Source of the DNA: Alphaproteobacteria bacterium | Lineage (GTDB): Bacteria; Pseudomonadota; Alphaproteobacteria; UBA9219; RFNS01 | Assembly (NCBI GenBank): GCA_037200005.1 | Contig: JBBCGY010000001.1 | Location: 664,416 to 728,415, forward strand | Length of the DNA: 64,000 nt | Direction: 5' to 3' | Part shown: in pieces, positions 28,357 through 36,480 of the stretch | Numbering within the stretch: the stretch's first letter is position 1 | Layout of the letters: the number at the start of each line of letters is the position of its first letter | Program-made: the position numbers and the translations under genes | Notes under the pieces: model-generated | Seen by the model: the letters and a program-made list of their open reading frames with translations, nothing else | What the model was told of the DNA's origin: nothing | The model's database searches: none

Positions 28357-29860
28357 CTATGGCGGGCCGGCTATGATCACCATCACGCCGGTCTCTCCGG
28401 TATGGAGATTGAACTGCTGCGTAGTGGCGCCAGACGTGACGGTCGAGAGAATATCGATCTGTCCGGTGTTCGGCGTAAGACTGCCTTCGTTATTGGCATG
28501 AACGCTGAGTGTGATCTGTCCGGGATTGACCGCTGGAGCCAGAACCACGCCCGCATTCGTCAGGTTAAACGTATCCGTGTAGCGAAGCCCCGTATTGTCC
28601 GTAATGTTCAAGGTGATATTGTCGCCGTCCTGGACGCCGAAGTCGAAAATCCTGAACAACAGCGGCAGAATAAGCGTAACATTCGAGAAGCCGCCGCTCG
28701 AAACGCCGGGTGGGACGGGTTGCTGGTTGGGGCTGTGAAGAATATTAAACGCCATGCCATTGAGGATTGCCATTCGAATGGCCGGGTCGACATACGCAAG
28801 TTGCAAGTTTCCGTCGTCAATTCCGTTAAATGCGCCGGCGCGGCTTAGCATGGCCGCCATCTGCTGCGCGTTGGGCGAATTGAACTCACGGCCTCGCGAA
28901 TAGATATCCGACATCAGCGGATAAAGCCCGCCCATCGAGCCTTCTAGGCCCGCCGAACTGAGGCCATTGCCGCGCCGCGATACATTGGGCGCCGCATCGT
29001 AGCCGCTTGTTCCCGCACGGGCTGGCGTCCGGCCCTTGCGGCGCGTAATGCCATATCATCGAATCTTGATGCGTCGAGGTATAAACGAACACCGGCATAT
29101 CAAGATATTCTTCGTAGGTAAAAAGCGGGCCGTTATAGGGCGGTTCGGGGGAATCTTCCAGGTTGCCGTCCTGGGCGGCGGCGGCGGCGCGCGCTTCCTC
29201 ATAACCCGCATAGGCATCGGCCCTATCGATAGAATCGTTGGTTCGAATCCCTAAAACCTTCCTTTTAAAACTGGCCTGGTTCTCTTCTCTCAGGGCCTTG
29301 CTTTTATCGAGCATGCCCTGAAATGGCTTGATGAGAGCGGATTTTTCTTTTTGATCGATGGTCTTGACGGTGCCGGAAATTTCCGAATCTCCGGACGCCT
29401 CCAGCCCTGCCGGATCGAAACTTTCGTCCACATCAGAATCCGTGCCGCCGCCCGCGCCTTCAGCGCTGCCGCCCGAAGCGCCGCCGCCGCGGATGAACTT
29501 TATTTGCCTCTCCTCATCGACAGATCTAGCGGCATGTCTGTGCGCATTCGCTGTAACGTCCTGCTGAACCTGAAAAACCTGGATCTGCATTTCCTGCTGG
29601 ATCCGTCGCCGTTCGGCCTGTTGTTGCTGTTGTTGTCGGACCATGCCGTCGAAGATCGTCTGTGGCGTTGTGCCGCTGGCTGAAGCGGCGTTGGAATTCG
29701 CGCCCGCTCCCGTTGCTCCCGGAACGGGGGGAAGAGGATCCGTGGGAACCGGAAGGTTCGGGTTATATTGCGCCCATCCCGCTGTCGGCATGACGAAGAG
29801 CCCGAAGGCCAAAACTATTGCGAGGCTCAGGAAACCAGCGTGAGGATTGCGGGTGCGCAT
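28357..29860 (-). CDS. large secreted protein of unknown function (frameshifted)
   Basis: About 500 residues if restored. ATG 29860 gives a signal peptide (core around residues 12-22, cleavage after GWAQ). A Pro-rich linker, a glutamine-rich coiled-coil candidate (near residues 65-95) and a Gly/Ser-rich stretch follow. The C-terminal 110 residues (from G-G-F-S-N-V-T-L-I-L) look like an Ig-like or jelly-roll beta domain with the motif V-Q-D-G-D-N-I-T-L-N-I. The frame changes at the CCC at 29033-29035; removing one base joins both parts. It starts 4 bases after the stop of its upstream neighbour. No family recognised. Confidence 0.6.
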
Positions 29861-29864
29861 GGGA

Positions 29865-30950
29865 TCAATAACTCCGGCTGAGTTTTGCATAATCGCTGAT
29901 GACGATGTCGCTAAAGGGCGGGCTGTCTTTCTGCCCATCGGATGGCATGCGCAGCACTGTCAACAGACGGCTTGCGCCCGCCGTCGCCATCACAACCTCG
30001 ACCCCTTTGCCCTGCTTGTAGGCCGCCACAGGCTCAAACCCGCGCCGCAATTGCTGCGGGATGGCCGCGATCCACTCCGGAGGCACCGCCGTGCCGGGAG
30101 GGAAAAGCGCCCGCAATCCTTCGACATCACCTGCCGACGCTGCATGCTGGAACGCCCCGATTTTGTCCGCATAATACTCATGCTGCATCATCTGCTTCGT
30201 GGCCTGCTCCAAGGCGTCCGCACGCGCCAGAATTTTCGCCGCATCCTCGAGTGGCGCCTGATCAAAGGCCCATGGCTGGGAGTTCCGGCTTTCGGGTGGA
30301 TATAGTTTGGCGAACGCTTGGCTGGTCTGCTGGTAATACGCCATTAATGCCACGGGAAATTCCGACGATGCCAGCTTCTCTTGCTTGGCAAGCTTGCGAA
30401 GCGTCTGTCCGGACAATAGCGTAAAATGCTCGGGGATATTATTGCCGTCGGCCTGCGTTTTAAGGCCGAGCAGAGCGACGCCATCGACGAGAGGATTGTA
30501 GAACGCGACAATCGGCTGGGTTGACAAGCCATTGCCGACGAGGATGACGGCATGATCGAAGAACAGTCGCCATAAAGCTTCGGACTTGCCTTCGAAAGCC
30601 AAGGGCTTCAATCCATCGATAAATTTATCGCCAAGTTCCTTGCGCAGGCCCGCCGCGCCCTCTTGTCCCGCCATGCGGACTTGCAGGGCATACGCAGCCA
30701 CAACAGCAAATTTACTCGCTGCCGTATCCTTGGCCTCAAGCGTTCCCGCCTGCTTCGCTACGAAGTCTTCGACAGCCTTCGGATTGAATTCGTTGAGCTC
30801 ATCGACCGACGGCTTGCGCTTGCCGTGTTCCGCCGCTCCGGCGGGTATAGCCGTTAAAAGAACAAGAAGTGCGAAAGCGATCAGTTCCACGCCTGCCAAA
30901 CGCCAGCCGGAAAACCCACCGGAAAGCCAGCTGTGCAATTTATGGATCAT
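29865..30950 (-). CDS. exported protein of unknown function
   Basis: The frame is open to 31067, but ATG 30950 gives a sensible export signal: MIHKLHSWLSGG, then a hydrophobic core (about residues 18-36) ending in A-I-P-A-G-A-A. The mature part is about 325 residues, mostly alpha-helical with an even charge pattern and no cysteines. It contains LLSGQTLRKLAKQEKLA and a C-terminal beta-like stretch GVEVVMATAGASRLLTVLR. No domain is recognised. It is the first gene of a two-gene minus-strand operon with the secreted protein that follows. Confidence 0.62.
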   Translation of the reverse strand: MIHKLHSWLSGGFSGWRLAGVELIAFALLVLLTAIPAGAAEHGKRKPSVDELNEFNPKAVEDFVAKQAGTLEAKDTAASKFAVVAAYALQVRMAGQEGAAGLRKELGDKFIDGLKPLAFEGKSEALWRLFFDHAVILVGNGLSTQPIVAFYNPLVDGVALLGLKTQADGNNIPEHFTLLSGQTLRKLAKQEKLASSEFPVALMAYYQQTSQAFAKLYPPESRNSQPWAFDQAPLEDAAKILARADALEQATKQMMQHEYYADKIGAFQHAASAGDVEGLRALFPPGTAVPPEWIAAIPQQLRRGFEPVAAYKQGKGVEVVMATAGASRLLTVLRMPSDGQKDSPPFSDIVISDYAKLSRSY

Positions 30951-31199
30951 GATGTTCGCTCCGTTTTTACGCGCAAGTTTGATGGCAATAGTAATACCGT
31001 CTTTTGATGAGATACACTGGGATAAGGCGTGGCCTGTCTTATTGGATAATTTACGATTAAGCGCCAAGGCGAAATCCTATTATACGCTAGTGATACATCA
31101 GGCTTCTACATATATGGCAAGCACTCGCCAGATTATCTACGTTGGGCTGTAAGTGTCTAAAATTTAAAGAAGCCCGATATGTTTCAGATGTAACACAGA

Positions 31200-31225
31200 G
31201 GGGATAGTTCTAAAAAACTATCCCC
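31200..31225. repeat. perfect 10-bp stem-loop
   Basis: GGGGATAGTT, a 6-base loop, then AACTATCCCC. It lies 11 bases before repeat copy B. Neither strand has a T-run directly after it, so it is not an obvious terminator. It could be a recombination end or a protein-binding site linked to the repeat. Confidence 0.7.
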
Positions 31226-31236
31226 TTGATAACTAA

Positions 31237-31310
31237 GTGGCGGTGCGCGCAGTTCCGCGCGAACCGTCATCAGCCACAATACCCTGCTAACAGGGAAAAT
31301 ACAGGGAATT
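31237..31310 (+). repeat. dispersed repeat, copy B
   Basis: The most complete copy: GTGGCGGTGCGCGCAGTT, CCGCGCGAACCGTCATCA, GCCAC, then AACAGGGAAAATACAGGGAA. The bases leading into it (TGATAACTAAGTGGCGG, from 31227) match the sequence beside the 3' end of the tRNA-Arg gene (TGAGAACTGAGTGGCGG, from 34258) at 15 of 17 positions. That match suggests a link between this repeat and the tRNA flank. Confidence 0.75.
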
Positions 31311-31445
31311 TTTTGGCAGGAACAGTGAACAGAATCATGCATGCAAGGAATGTCCTGGCCAAATGGGATATAAAACAGCAAAGTTTTCTCTGCAAGGGAA
31401 ATTTCCTTGACATCGCGAGGCAGATGAATTATTGACAATCTTTAG

Positions 31446-31482
31446 AAGCCGCGCGCTCGGAAGTCCGGGCGGCGGCTTTTTT
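31446..31482 (+). terminator. factor-independent terminator
   Basis: AAGCCGC (31446-31452) pairs with GCGGCTT (31472-31478), with a GC-rich interior, followed by a run of six T ending at 31482. No clear gene lies directly upstream on this strand, so the terminator may belong to a lost gene or to a small transcript from the repeat region. Confidence 0.65.
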
Positions 31483-31520
31483 GTGCCCAAATCAACTCTC
31501 AGACATACAAGGAACATGGC

Positions 31521-32408
31521 ATGCAGCAGCACATTTATGGTGCAGGGCGTGATAATACTCGCCTGCGCAGAACTCGGTCTGATATCGTTCCGGGCCGCAA
31601 ATACGCCGAACCGTTATACCCTTCGCAATCAGAAAAGATTTCGAATCCTCTGAAGAAAGTGCGCAGTTTGCTGCAACTCAGGCGCCCGCTTCCTGCGCCA
31701 CGCTGCCCCATATTCTGGTCGTATTATTCTCCGAGAGCGAAGCACCTCTACTTGCAGAAAATGGCCAGGGCGGCTCTTCAAACCAATGAGCCATGGTTAT
31801 TGCGCCATAAGGCAGAGAAATTTGATTTTATTGGGCAGATCGCGGCCGGGAAAACATTGCTCGTCGGCGAGGGCAATCTCAGTTTCACGCTGAGTCTGGC
31901 TAAAGATGCCCGCATCAATCCGCTGCGCCTGACGTCCAGCACTTATGAAGTGTCCTCGGAGTTGTCGGACGAGGCGAAGGAGAATGCAAAGAGGCTTCGC
32001 AGCCTTGGCGCCCTGGTTCTTCATCACGTCGATGCAACGAGATTGTCGTCCATCTTCGAAGGATCGAAATTCGACAGCATTATTTTCCAGTTTCCTCATA
32101 CGGGAAGCAGAGAGCCGGCCGAAGGGCATAACCCGAACTTTATTCTGGTGAGAGATTTCCTCAGGAGTGCTGCGCGGCAATTGGAAAAGAGAGGGAAAGT
32201 CCTAATTTCGGCAGTTGATAGCCCGCATTACCGCGGCGCTTTCCAATTCGAAGAGGCGGCAAAGCTTTCCGGGTTTCTGCCGCCAGAATCCTATGCGTTT
32301 GATCCGGATAACTTCCAAGGCTATCATCACACTATGACACATCAGCCCGGCAGCGCTCTGGACGACCATGACGAATTTGCAACCTGGGTTTTTAGGCCGA
32401 AAGCCTGA
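31521..32408 (+). CDS. BMT5-like (DUF2431) Rossmann-fold methyltransferase
   Basis: A 295-residue protein. The core motif L-L-V-G-E-G-N-L-S-F-T-L near residue 113 is the SAM-binding loop of the BMT5/DUF2431 family. It continues with LTSSTYEVSSELSDEAKEN, the second strand, and IIFQFPHTGSREP near 189, the D/N-P-P-Y-like position. The founding eukaryotic member methylates uridine N3 in large-subunit rRNA; bacterial substrates are unknown. AAGGA sits seven bases before ATG 31521. An internal ATG at 31761 would remove a basic 80-residue leader not typical of the family. Overlaps the AlkB gene by 41 bases. Confidence 0.85.
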   Translation: MQQHIYGAGRDNTRLRRTRSDIVPGRKYAEPLYPSQSEKISNPLKKVRSLLQLRRPLPAPRCPIFWSYYSPRAKHLYLQKMARAALQTNEPWLLRHKAEKFDFIGQIAAGKTLLVGEGNLSFTLSLAKDARINPLRLTSSTYEVSSELSDEAKENAKRLRSLGALVLHHVDATRLSSIFEGSKFDSIIFQFPHTGSREPAEGHNPNFILVRDFLRSAARQLEKRGKVLISAVDSPHYRGAFQFEEAAKLSGFLPPESYAFDPDNFQGYHHTMTHQPGSALDDHDEFATWVFRPKA

Positions 32409-32967
32409 CGTGATTCCCGGCCTTTCACATTTGCCGGATTTCATCACCGGCGCGGAAGAGGCGGCCCTGCTGGATTCCGTCGATGCGCAGCCCTGGCTTA
32501 GCGATCTGAAGCGCAGGGTGCAGCATTACGGCTATCGGTACGACTACAAGGCGCGGGCCGTGACGCAAGACCTGTATCTCGGCCCGCTGCCGGACTGGCT
32601 GGCGGATTATGCCGCGCGCCTTCACCGTAACGGTACTTTCCCGACGGTTCCGGATCAGGTCATTGTGAACGAATACCAGCCCGGCCAAGGCATCGCGCCG
32701 CATATCGATTGTGTGCCCTGCTTTGCAGAAACGATCACCTCTTTGAGTCTCGGCAGCCCGTGTGTGATGAATTTTGCCCGGTCCGACACAGGCCAAAAAA
32801 CATCCCTGCTATTGGAGCCGCGAAGCCTGCTCATCCTTTCCGGCGAGGCCCGCTATCGCTGGACCCATGCCATAGCCGCCCGCAAGAGTGACAAATGGAA
32901 CGGTGCCTTCTTCGCGCGCGGACGGCGTGTGTCACTGACGTTCAGGAAGGTTTTGGCGGGGGCATGA
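32368..32967 (+). CDS. AlkB-like 2-oxoglutarate/Fe(II) dioxygenase
   Basis: A 199-residue protein of the AlkB family, which oxidatively removes methyl groups from nucleic-acid bases. The iron ligands H-x-D are in I-A-P-H-I-D near residue 112, the third histidine is in R-W-T-H-A-I near 168, and the 2-oxoglutarate arginine is in R-R-V-S-L-T-F-R near 188. V-N-E-Y-x-P-G-Q-G-I is also conserved. An alternative GTG start at 32410 would avoid the overlap with the methyltransferase gene. Its stop lies inside repeat copy C. Whether it repairs DNA or edits RNA cannot be read from the sequence. Confidence 0.9.
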   Translation: MTNLQPGFLGRKPDVIPGLSHLPDFITGAEEAALLDSVDAQPWLSDLKRRVQHYGYRYDYKARAVTQDLYLGPLPDWLADYAARLHRNGTFPTVPDQVIVNEYQPGQGIAPHIDCVPCFAETITSLSLGSPCVMNFARSDTGQKTSLLLEPRSLLILSGEARYRWTHAIAARKSDKWNGAFFARGRRVSLTFRKVLAGA

Positions 32968-33010
32968 GTGGCGGTGCGCGCAGTTCCGAGCGAACCATTA
33001 TTAGTCATTG
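32966..33010 (+). repeat. dispersed repeat, partial copy C
   Basis: Contains GAGTGGCGGTGCGCGCAGTT, then CCGAGCGAACC, then ATTATTAGTCATTG, that is, the first half of the repeat with a decaying second part. The CAGGGAAAATACAGGG half seen in copies A and B is missing. It begins on the last bases of the AlkB gene. Confidence 0.65.
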
Positions 33011-33013
33011 CTT

Positions 33014-34063
33014 CTAAGGCCAATAATAAAAATTGAGCCCGGGTTCCTTGGTTGGTTGTTTGGCAATTAACTCAATCTGGAAATTCTGGGGTACATTCTG
33101 CATTGGTGTATTCTGAGTAGGCGGAATAAATGTCATTTTCCCGCCATCTGCTTTTTCTTCATTTGAGAGCTTTCTGATATTATCGAGTATGGTTATAGAA
33201 ATAAGCGTTTCTGGCTTAATGCCAATTCTCATTCCTTGGATCGGCGTTTTTGTACTTACCCCAAGAAGACGTTTATAATTTCCTACATCGGTTAGGGTCC
33301 AGTCTCCCAGTGGTCGAATTTCAAAGGGGCCAGACGTTATGGGCCTAGGCTCTGTACGCTTAACGCGCAGGTTCTTTATTACGGCGTAATTACGGCCAGG
33401 AGATATGGGGGCGCTCTCAGCTTTAAGCTTGTTGATCGAACTGTCTTGGAGAACGCCGTGTTGTTCCATGACAGCATCGAAGCCATGAGCAGTAATTTCA
33501 TCAACATCAAATGAGGTCTCTGCCCCCTCTTCAATATGAATCACAGAACTTTTCTGCTTTCGCAATATACCGGACGGACGCTCGAAAGGAGATATTGGAT
33601 TAGGGGGCGCTGGCAGAGCAGGGGCTATAGGAAGAGGTTGTTTATATACTTTTGCTCCTTCAAAATTCGTATTCTCTGATTTGCCCCCGAAATAAGCACC
33701 CTTATTGTATCCGTATATTTCTGCGTTGGGCGCCTGAAAATTTTTGGTTTCGCTGCCGGGCGCAAAATAGAAAGCCGCATCTTCAGGGCTGGAATTATTA
33801 ATAGGCTGAGTATCTATATCTTTCTTTTCTGATGAGGTCCCCGATATATGCTGAGGCCCTTTTGTCAACTGCTCTACGAGAATTGAAACGCCGGGCCGTT
33901 CCCGAATATCAGGCCAGTTCCACCACCCCAACAGTAGCAGAACTACACAGATTATCGCTATTCCAGGAGCAGACCGCATGTGGTAAGTCGCCCACGTCCA
34001 CCATTTAGACGCTTGCTGCAATTCATCAGGCATCTCGAGCATATGCGACGGCAATGACGACAT
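33014..34063 (-). CDS. single-pass membrane protein of unknown function
   Basis: From ATG 34063 the product has 349 residues. There is a cytoplasmic part of about 30 residues, one membrane segment at about 32-49 (GIAIICVVLLLLGWWNW), and a long periplasmic part. The linker is Asn/Ser/Pro-rich with KGAYFGGKSENTNFEGAKV. The C-terminal 120 residues look like a folded beta domain (YAVIKNLRVKRTEPRPI onward), ending in L-N-F-Y-Y-W-P. It is AT-richer than its surroundings, consistent with recent acquisition. The frame extends to 34171 but without support. No family recognised. The 205 bases upstream to the tRNA gene hold nothing I can name. Confidence 0.62.
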   Translation of the reverse strand: MSSLPSHMLEMPDELQQASKWWTWATYHMRSAPGIAIICVVLLLLGWWNWPDIRERPGVSILVEQLTKGPQHISGTSSEKKDIDTQPINNSSPEDAAFYFAPGSETKNFQAPNAEIYGYNKGAYFGGKSENTNFEGAKVYKQPLPIAPALPAPPNPISPFERPSGILRKQKSSVIHIEEGAETSFDVDEITAHGFDAVMEQHGVLQDSSINKLKAESAPISPGRNYAVIKNLRVKRTEPRPITSGPFEIRPLGDWTLTDVGNYKRLLGVSTKTPIQGMRIGIKPETLISITILDNIRKLSNEEKADGGKMTFIPPTQNTPMQNVPQNFQIELIAKQPTKEPGLNFYYWP

Positions 34064-34268
34064 ATTATGAGTTATAGTGTAAATTGAAGCACATGCCAAT
34101 TTCTTCAAAACTGCGGACTCCCAAAACCGCCCGCAGAGAGAATCCGGCCTTCCGGCGCCAGGAAAGCCCATACCCCTCTCTCTGCAGTCCCTGCTTTTCA
34201 GAAAAACGCCGCGGATAGGCGGCGAAATCGGGGTGATTTCGGCAAACCGGCATGAGATGAGAACTGAG

Positions 34269-34345
<77 letters not shown>

Positions 34346-34391
34346 CGCAGGCGGGAGACTAAGGGATTGCCGCTATTTTGACCAGCGGCTT

Positions 34392-35114
34392 TTAGAGGTG
34401 ATGTTTTTTTGGTTTGCGCGCGGATTTATTGGCGCTCGGCGGCCTGGGCGAGGGCTGCTGTTCGGGATATTTGGCGGCAAAGGCGGCGCGGGCTTCCTTG
34501 ACGCTCTGAAAGAGTCCGATGTCGGTGGAGATATAATCTTCCACGCGCATTTTTCGCGGCAGGCGCTTGATCTGCGTCCCCCGGATGTCGAGAGAGCCGT
34601 CCACGCTTAAATAATCTCTGGGCAGATCGGTAACGCGGTGGCATCTGAAGAGATCGAGCGAGTCCGGGACGGTCATCCGGGGCGGCGGGTGAAGCGCGTC
34701 GTAATTCTTGCCGCCGCGACGGGGATCGGTGACGGAAATAATTTCGCAATGCTGGGCCGCGATACCGACGAACCAGTCATGCTGCTGGATAAGAGCCTTG
34801 ATAGAGGGGACATGGTCCCGCCCCGGATAGCGCTTATCGTTGCGGCCGTAGCATTCCGCGAGGCCATGGTCGCGCACTTCGACGATGACATGGGGCGTGC
34901 CGGATTTGTCTCGAAGCGAGAAATACTGCGCCGGGCTGGCGCCGTCGTCGTTTTGGGTGACGGCGGTGTTCATGGCCCGTTGCTCGGCGTCGAGAGCCCC
35001 CTTGTCCGCGAGGACGATCCAGGAATAGCCGCCTTCGCTCGCCAAATTTGGCGGCATGGCCGGCCGCCTGGTAAGGCTCGCTCCCGCTTTGCGCATTCTT
35101 TTCTTCGCTGCCAT
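34392..35114 (-). CDS. hypothetical protein with a leucine-rich-like stretch
   Basis: A 240-residue cytoplasmic protein from ATG 35114 (the open frame runs to 35177). The N-terminus is basic (MAAKKRMRKAG) and the C-terminal tail is Lys/Pro-rich (SARKPKKHHL). In the middle, GTPHVIVEVRDHGLAECYGR followed by N-D-K-R-Y-P-G-R-D resembles the P-H-x-T-x-E-V and G-x-x-N-x-x-P motifs seen in some phage-associated hypothetical proteins. SVDGSLDIRGTQIKRLP looks like one leucine-rich repeat turn. I cannot assign a function. It sits between the tRNA gene and the pilin genes. Confidence 0.6.
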   Translation of the reverse strand: MAAKKRMRKAGASLTRRPAMPPNLASEGGYSWIVLADKGALDAEQRAMNTAVTQNDDGASPAQYFSLRDKSGTPHVIVEVRDHGLAECYGRNDKRYPGRDHVPSIKALIQQHDWFVGIAAQHCEIISVTDPRRGGKNYDALHPPPRMTVPDSLDLFRCHRVTDLPRDYLSVDGSLDIRGTQIKRLPRKMRVEDYISTDIGLFQSVKEARAAFAAKYPEQQPSPRPPSANKSARKPKKHHL

Positions 35115-35172
35115 GGTGATGCTTGCGGGATGGAGGAAAGAAGGACTGAAACAGAAGGGCCTGAAACAGTTC

Positions 35173-35201
35173 CCCACCCGCCGCAGGACGGCGAGTGGGG
35201 T
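35173..35201. repeat. GC-rich stem-loop downstream of first pilin
   Basis: CCCCACCCGCCG, loop CAGGA, CGGCGAGTGGGG: a 12-bp stem with one mismatch. It is a near-copy of the stem-loop at 35456-35484 and belongs to the duplicated pilin unit. No T-run follows on the minus strand, so an mRNA-stabilising or processing role is as likely as termination. Confidence 0.7.
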
Positions 35202-35246
35202 TCTGGCGCGCCGCCACCATAGGCGGCGGGCGAGAAGAGGTAGCGG

Positions 35247-35432
35247 TTACGGCGCCTTCGCGTTGGCCGTCGCCAGATTGCCTGAGACTTTCGTGAAGGT
35301 CGTCGACAATTCCGGACCAAGGGTCAGCAGCACGGCGACAATCGCGACCGCGATCAGCGCCGCGATCAGGCCGTATTCAATCGCCGTTGCGCCTTCCTCG
35401 TCATGCATAAAACGTTTGATCAGCGTATTCAT
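35247..35432 (-). CDS. Flp/Fap-type pilin, copy 1
   Basis: A 61-residue type IVb pilin. The short leader MNTLIKRFMHDEEG precedes ATAIEYGLIAALIAVAIVAV, the hallmark Flp sequence: prepilin peptidase cleavage after Gly, Glu at position +5 and an adjacent Tyr, then the hydrophobic assembly helix. The C-terminus is short and ends NAKAP. GGGGG lies five bases before the ATG. It is about 90 percent identical to the second copy upstream. No cpaA/tadV prepilin peptidase or tad operon is in the window. Confidence 0.94.
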   Translation of the reverse strand: MNTLIKRFMHDEEGATAIEYGLIAALIAVAIVAVLLTLGPELSTTFTKVSGNLATANAKAP

Positions 35433-35455
35433 GTTTTCCCCCTACTTTTAGATTT

Positions 35456-35484
35456 CCCCACCCGCCGCAGGACGGCGGGTGGGG
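35456..35484. repeat. GC-rich stem-loop between the two pilin genes
   Basis: CCCCACCCGCCG, loop CAGGA, CGGCGGGTGGGG: a perfect 12-bp stem downstream of the second pilin gene and just upstream of the ribosome site of the first. Its position could let it modulate the ratio of the two pilins. Confidence 0.75.
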
Positions 35485-35538
35485 TTCTGGCGCCCGCCGC
35501 CATAAGCAGCGGGCGAGAAGAGATAGTAGACGAAACTC

Positions 35539-35724
35539 TTACGGCGCCTTGGCGTTGGCCGTCGCGAGATTGGTTGAGACTTTCGTGAAGGTCGTCGACA
35601 ATTGCGGGCCGAGGGTCAGCAGCACGGCGACAATCGCCACCGCGATCAAGGCCGCGATCAGGCCGTATTCGATCGCCGTTGCGCCGTCTTCATTGCGCAT
35701 AAAACGATTCATAATGTTACGCAT
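35539..35724 (-). CDS. Flp/Fap-type pilin, copy 2
   Basis: A 61-residue pilin with the same cleavage motif and assembly helix as copy 1 (EDG before ATAIEYGLIAALIAVAIVAV). It differs only in the leader (MRNIMNRFMRNEDG) and a few positions in the tail. A strong GGAGG lies five bases before the ATG, better than copy 1, so this is probably the more highly expressed copy. It is transcribed first, with copy 1 about 106 bases downstream. Recent tandem duplication is the simplest origin. Confidence 0.94.
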   Translation of the reverse strand: MRNIMNRFMRNEDGATAIEYGLIAALIAVAIVAVLLTLGPQLSTTFTKVSTNLATANAKAP

Positions 35725-35984
35725 TTAATCCTCCATGTTTAAAATAGGAACTCATCGCTCCACTAACGACATTACCCGACAGCCCTTAACGACAGGTAAA
35801 TGAACGGGTCTTTTTGCCAATGAAAACAATAGGTTGTTTCCAAAGTAGTGTTGAACTGGAATGGTTCGAATTTCGAAATATCTCGCTCTAAATGTATGTA
35901 AGACATGATTTTTCATTGTGTTATATAGCGTGGAAGCGATGCCCAAAAAGCAAATGGGGCGGATATGAGCAGGGGCTGAAGAAG

Positions 35985-36479
35985 ATGAGCGGCAGCAAGG
36001 CCGAAAGGTTAAAAGCCCAGAAAAGCGTGGCGCAGAATCGGCGCGCTTTGCATGAGTATGAGATTCTGGCGCGTTACGAGGCCGGGATCGTGCTGACCGG
36101 CACCGAGGTCAAATCGCTGCGACTCGGCCAGGCCAGCATTCAGGAGGCTTTCGCGGGCGACAAGGGCGGAGAAATCCACCTTTTCAACGCCTACATACCT
36201 GAGTATGCGCAGGCGGGACTGCATCTCCAGCACGAAACCCGCCGTCCCCGCCTTTTATTGTTGCATCAACGCGAGATCGACAAGCTTCTCGGCGGGGTGC
36301 GCAGGGAAGGCATGACCATCGTGCCGCTGGCGCTTTTCTTCAACGCGCGCGGCAAGGCCAAAGTCGAGTTGGGGCTGGCCAAGGGACGGAATAAGGGCGA
36401 CAAGCGCGCCGCGCTCAAGGAAAAAGATTGGGAGCGGGATAAGGCCCGGCTGCGCCGGGGACAGAAGTCGGAAATCTGA
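35985..36479 (+). CDS. smpB: SsrA-binding protein SmpB
   Basis: Binds tmRNA and brings it to stalled ribosomes for trans-translation. The 164 residues contain N-R-R-A-L-H-E-Y-E-I-L near 18, the family signature AGIVLTGTEVKSLR near 37, E-I-H-L-F-N-A-Y-I-P-E-Y near 66, and the basic C-terminal tail K-R-A-A-L-K-E-K-D-W that enters the decoding site. ATG 35985 with the start M-S-G-S-K-A-E is preferred; the frame is open to 35892. The ssrA gene itself is not in the window. Confidence 0.97.
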   Translation: MSGSKAERLKAQKSVAQNRRALHEYEILARYEAGIVLTGTEVKSLRLGQASIQEAFAGDKGGEIHLFNAYIPEYAQAGLHLQHETRRPRLLLLHQREIDKLLGGVRREGMTIVPLALFFNARGKAKVELGLAKGRNKGDKRAALKEKDWERDKARLRRGQKSEI

Positions 36480-36480
36480 A

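Larger units (their letters stand above)
30951..31520. other. intergenic stretch, 570 bases
   Basis: Between the divergent genes at 30950 and 31521. It contains a perfect stem-loop (31200-31225), repeat copy B (31237-31310) and a factor-independent terminator pointing right (31446-31482). On the minus strand the hexamer TATAAT lies at about 31079-31084, a possible -10 box for the operon at 30950, though I see no good -35 at the right distance. Short open frames here are translations of the repeat and I do not call them genes. Confidence 0.5.

Noticed and set aside
30586-31152. Plus-strand frame of 188 codons opposite the exported protein
   Set aside because: Starts inside the minus-strand gene and shows no export signal, motif or ribosome site.
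31237-31310. Integron attC site or tRNA-like T-arm in the repeat
   Set aside because: No attC core pairs (RYYYAAC/GTTRRRY) in register, and the T-arm-like GTTC stretch cannot form a proper stem; only the flank resembles the tRNA end.
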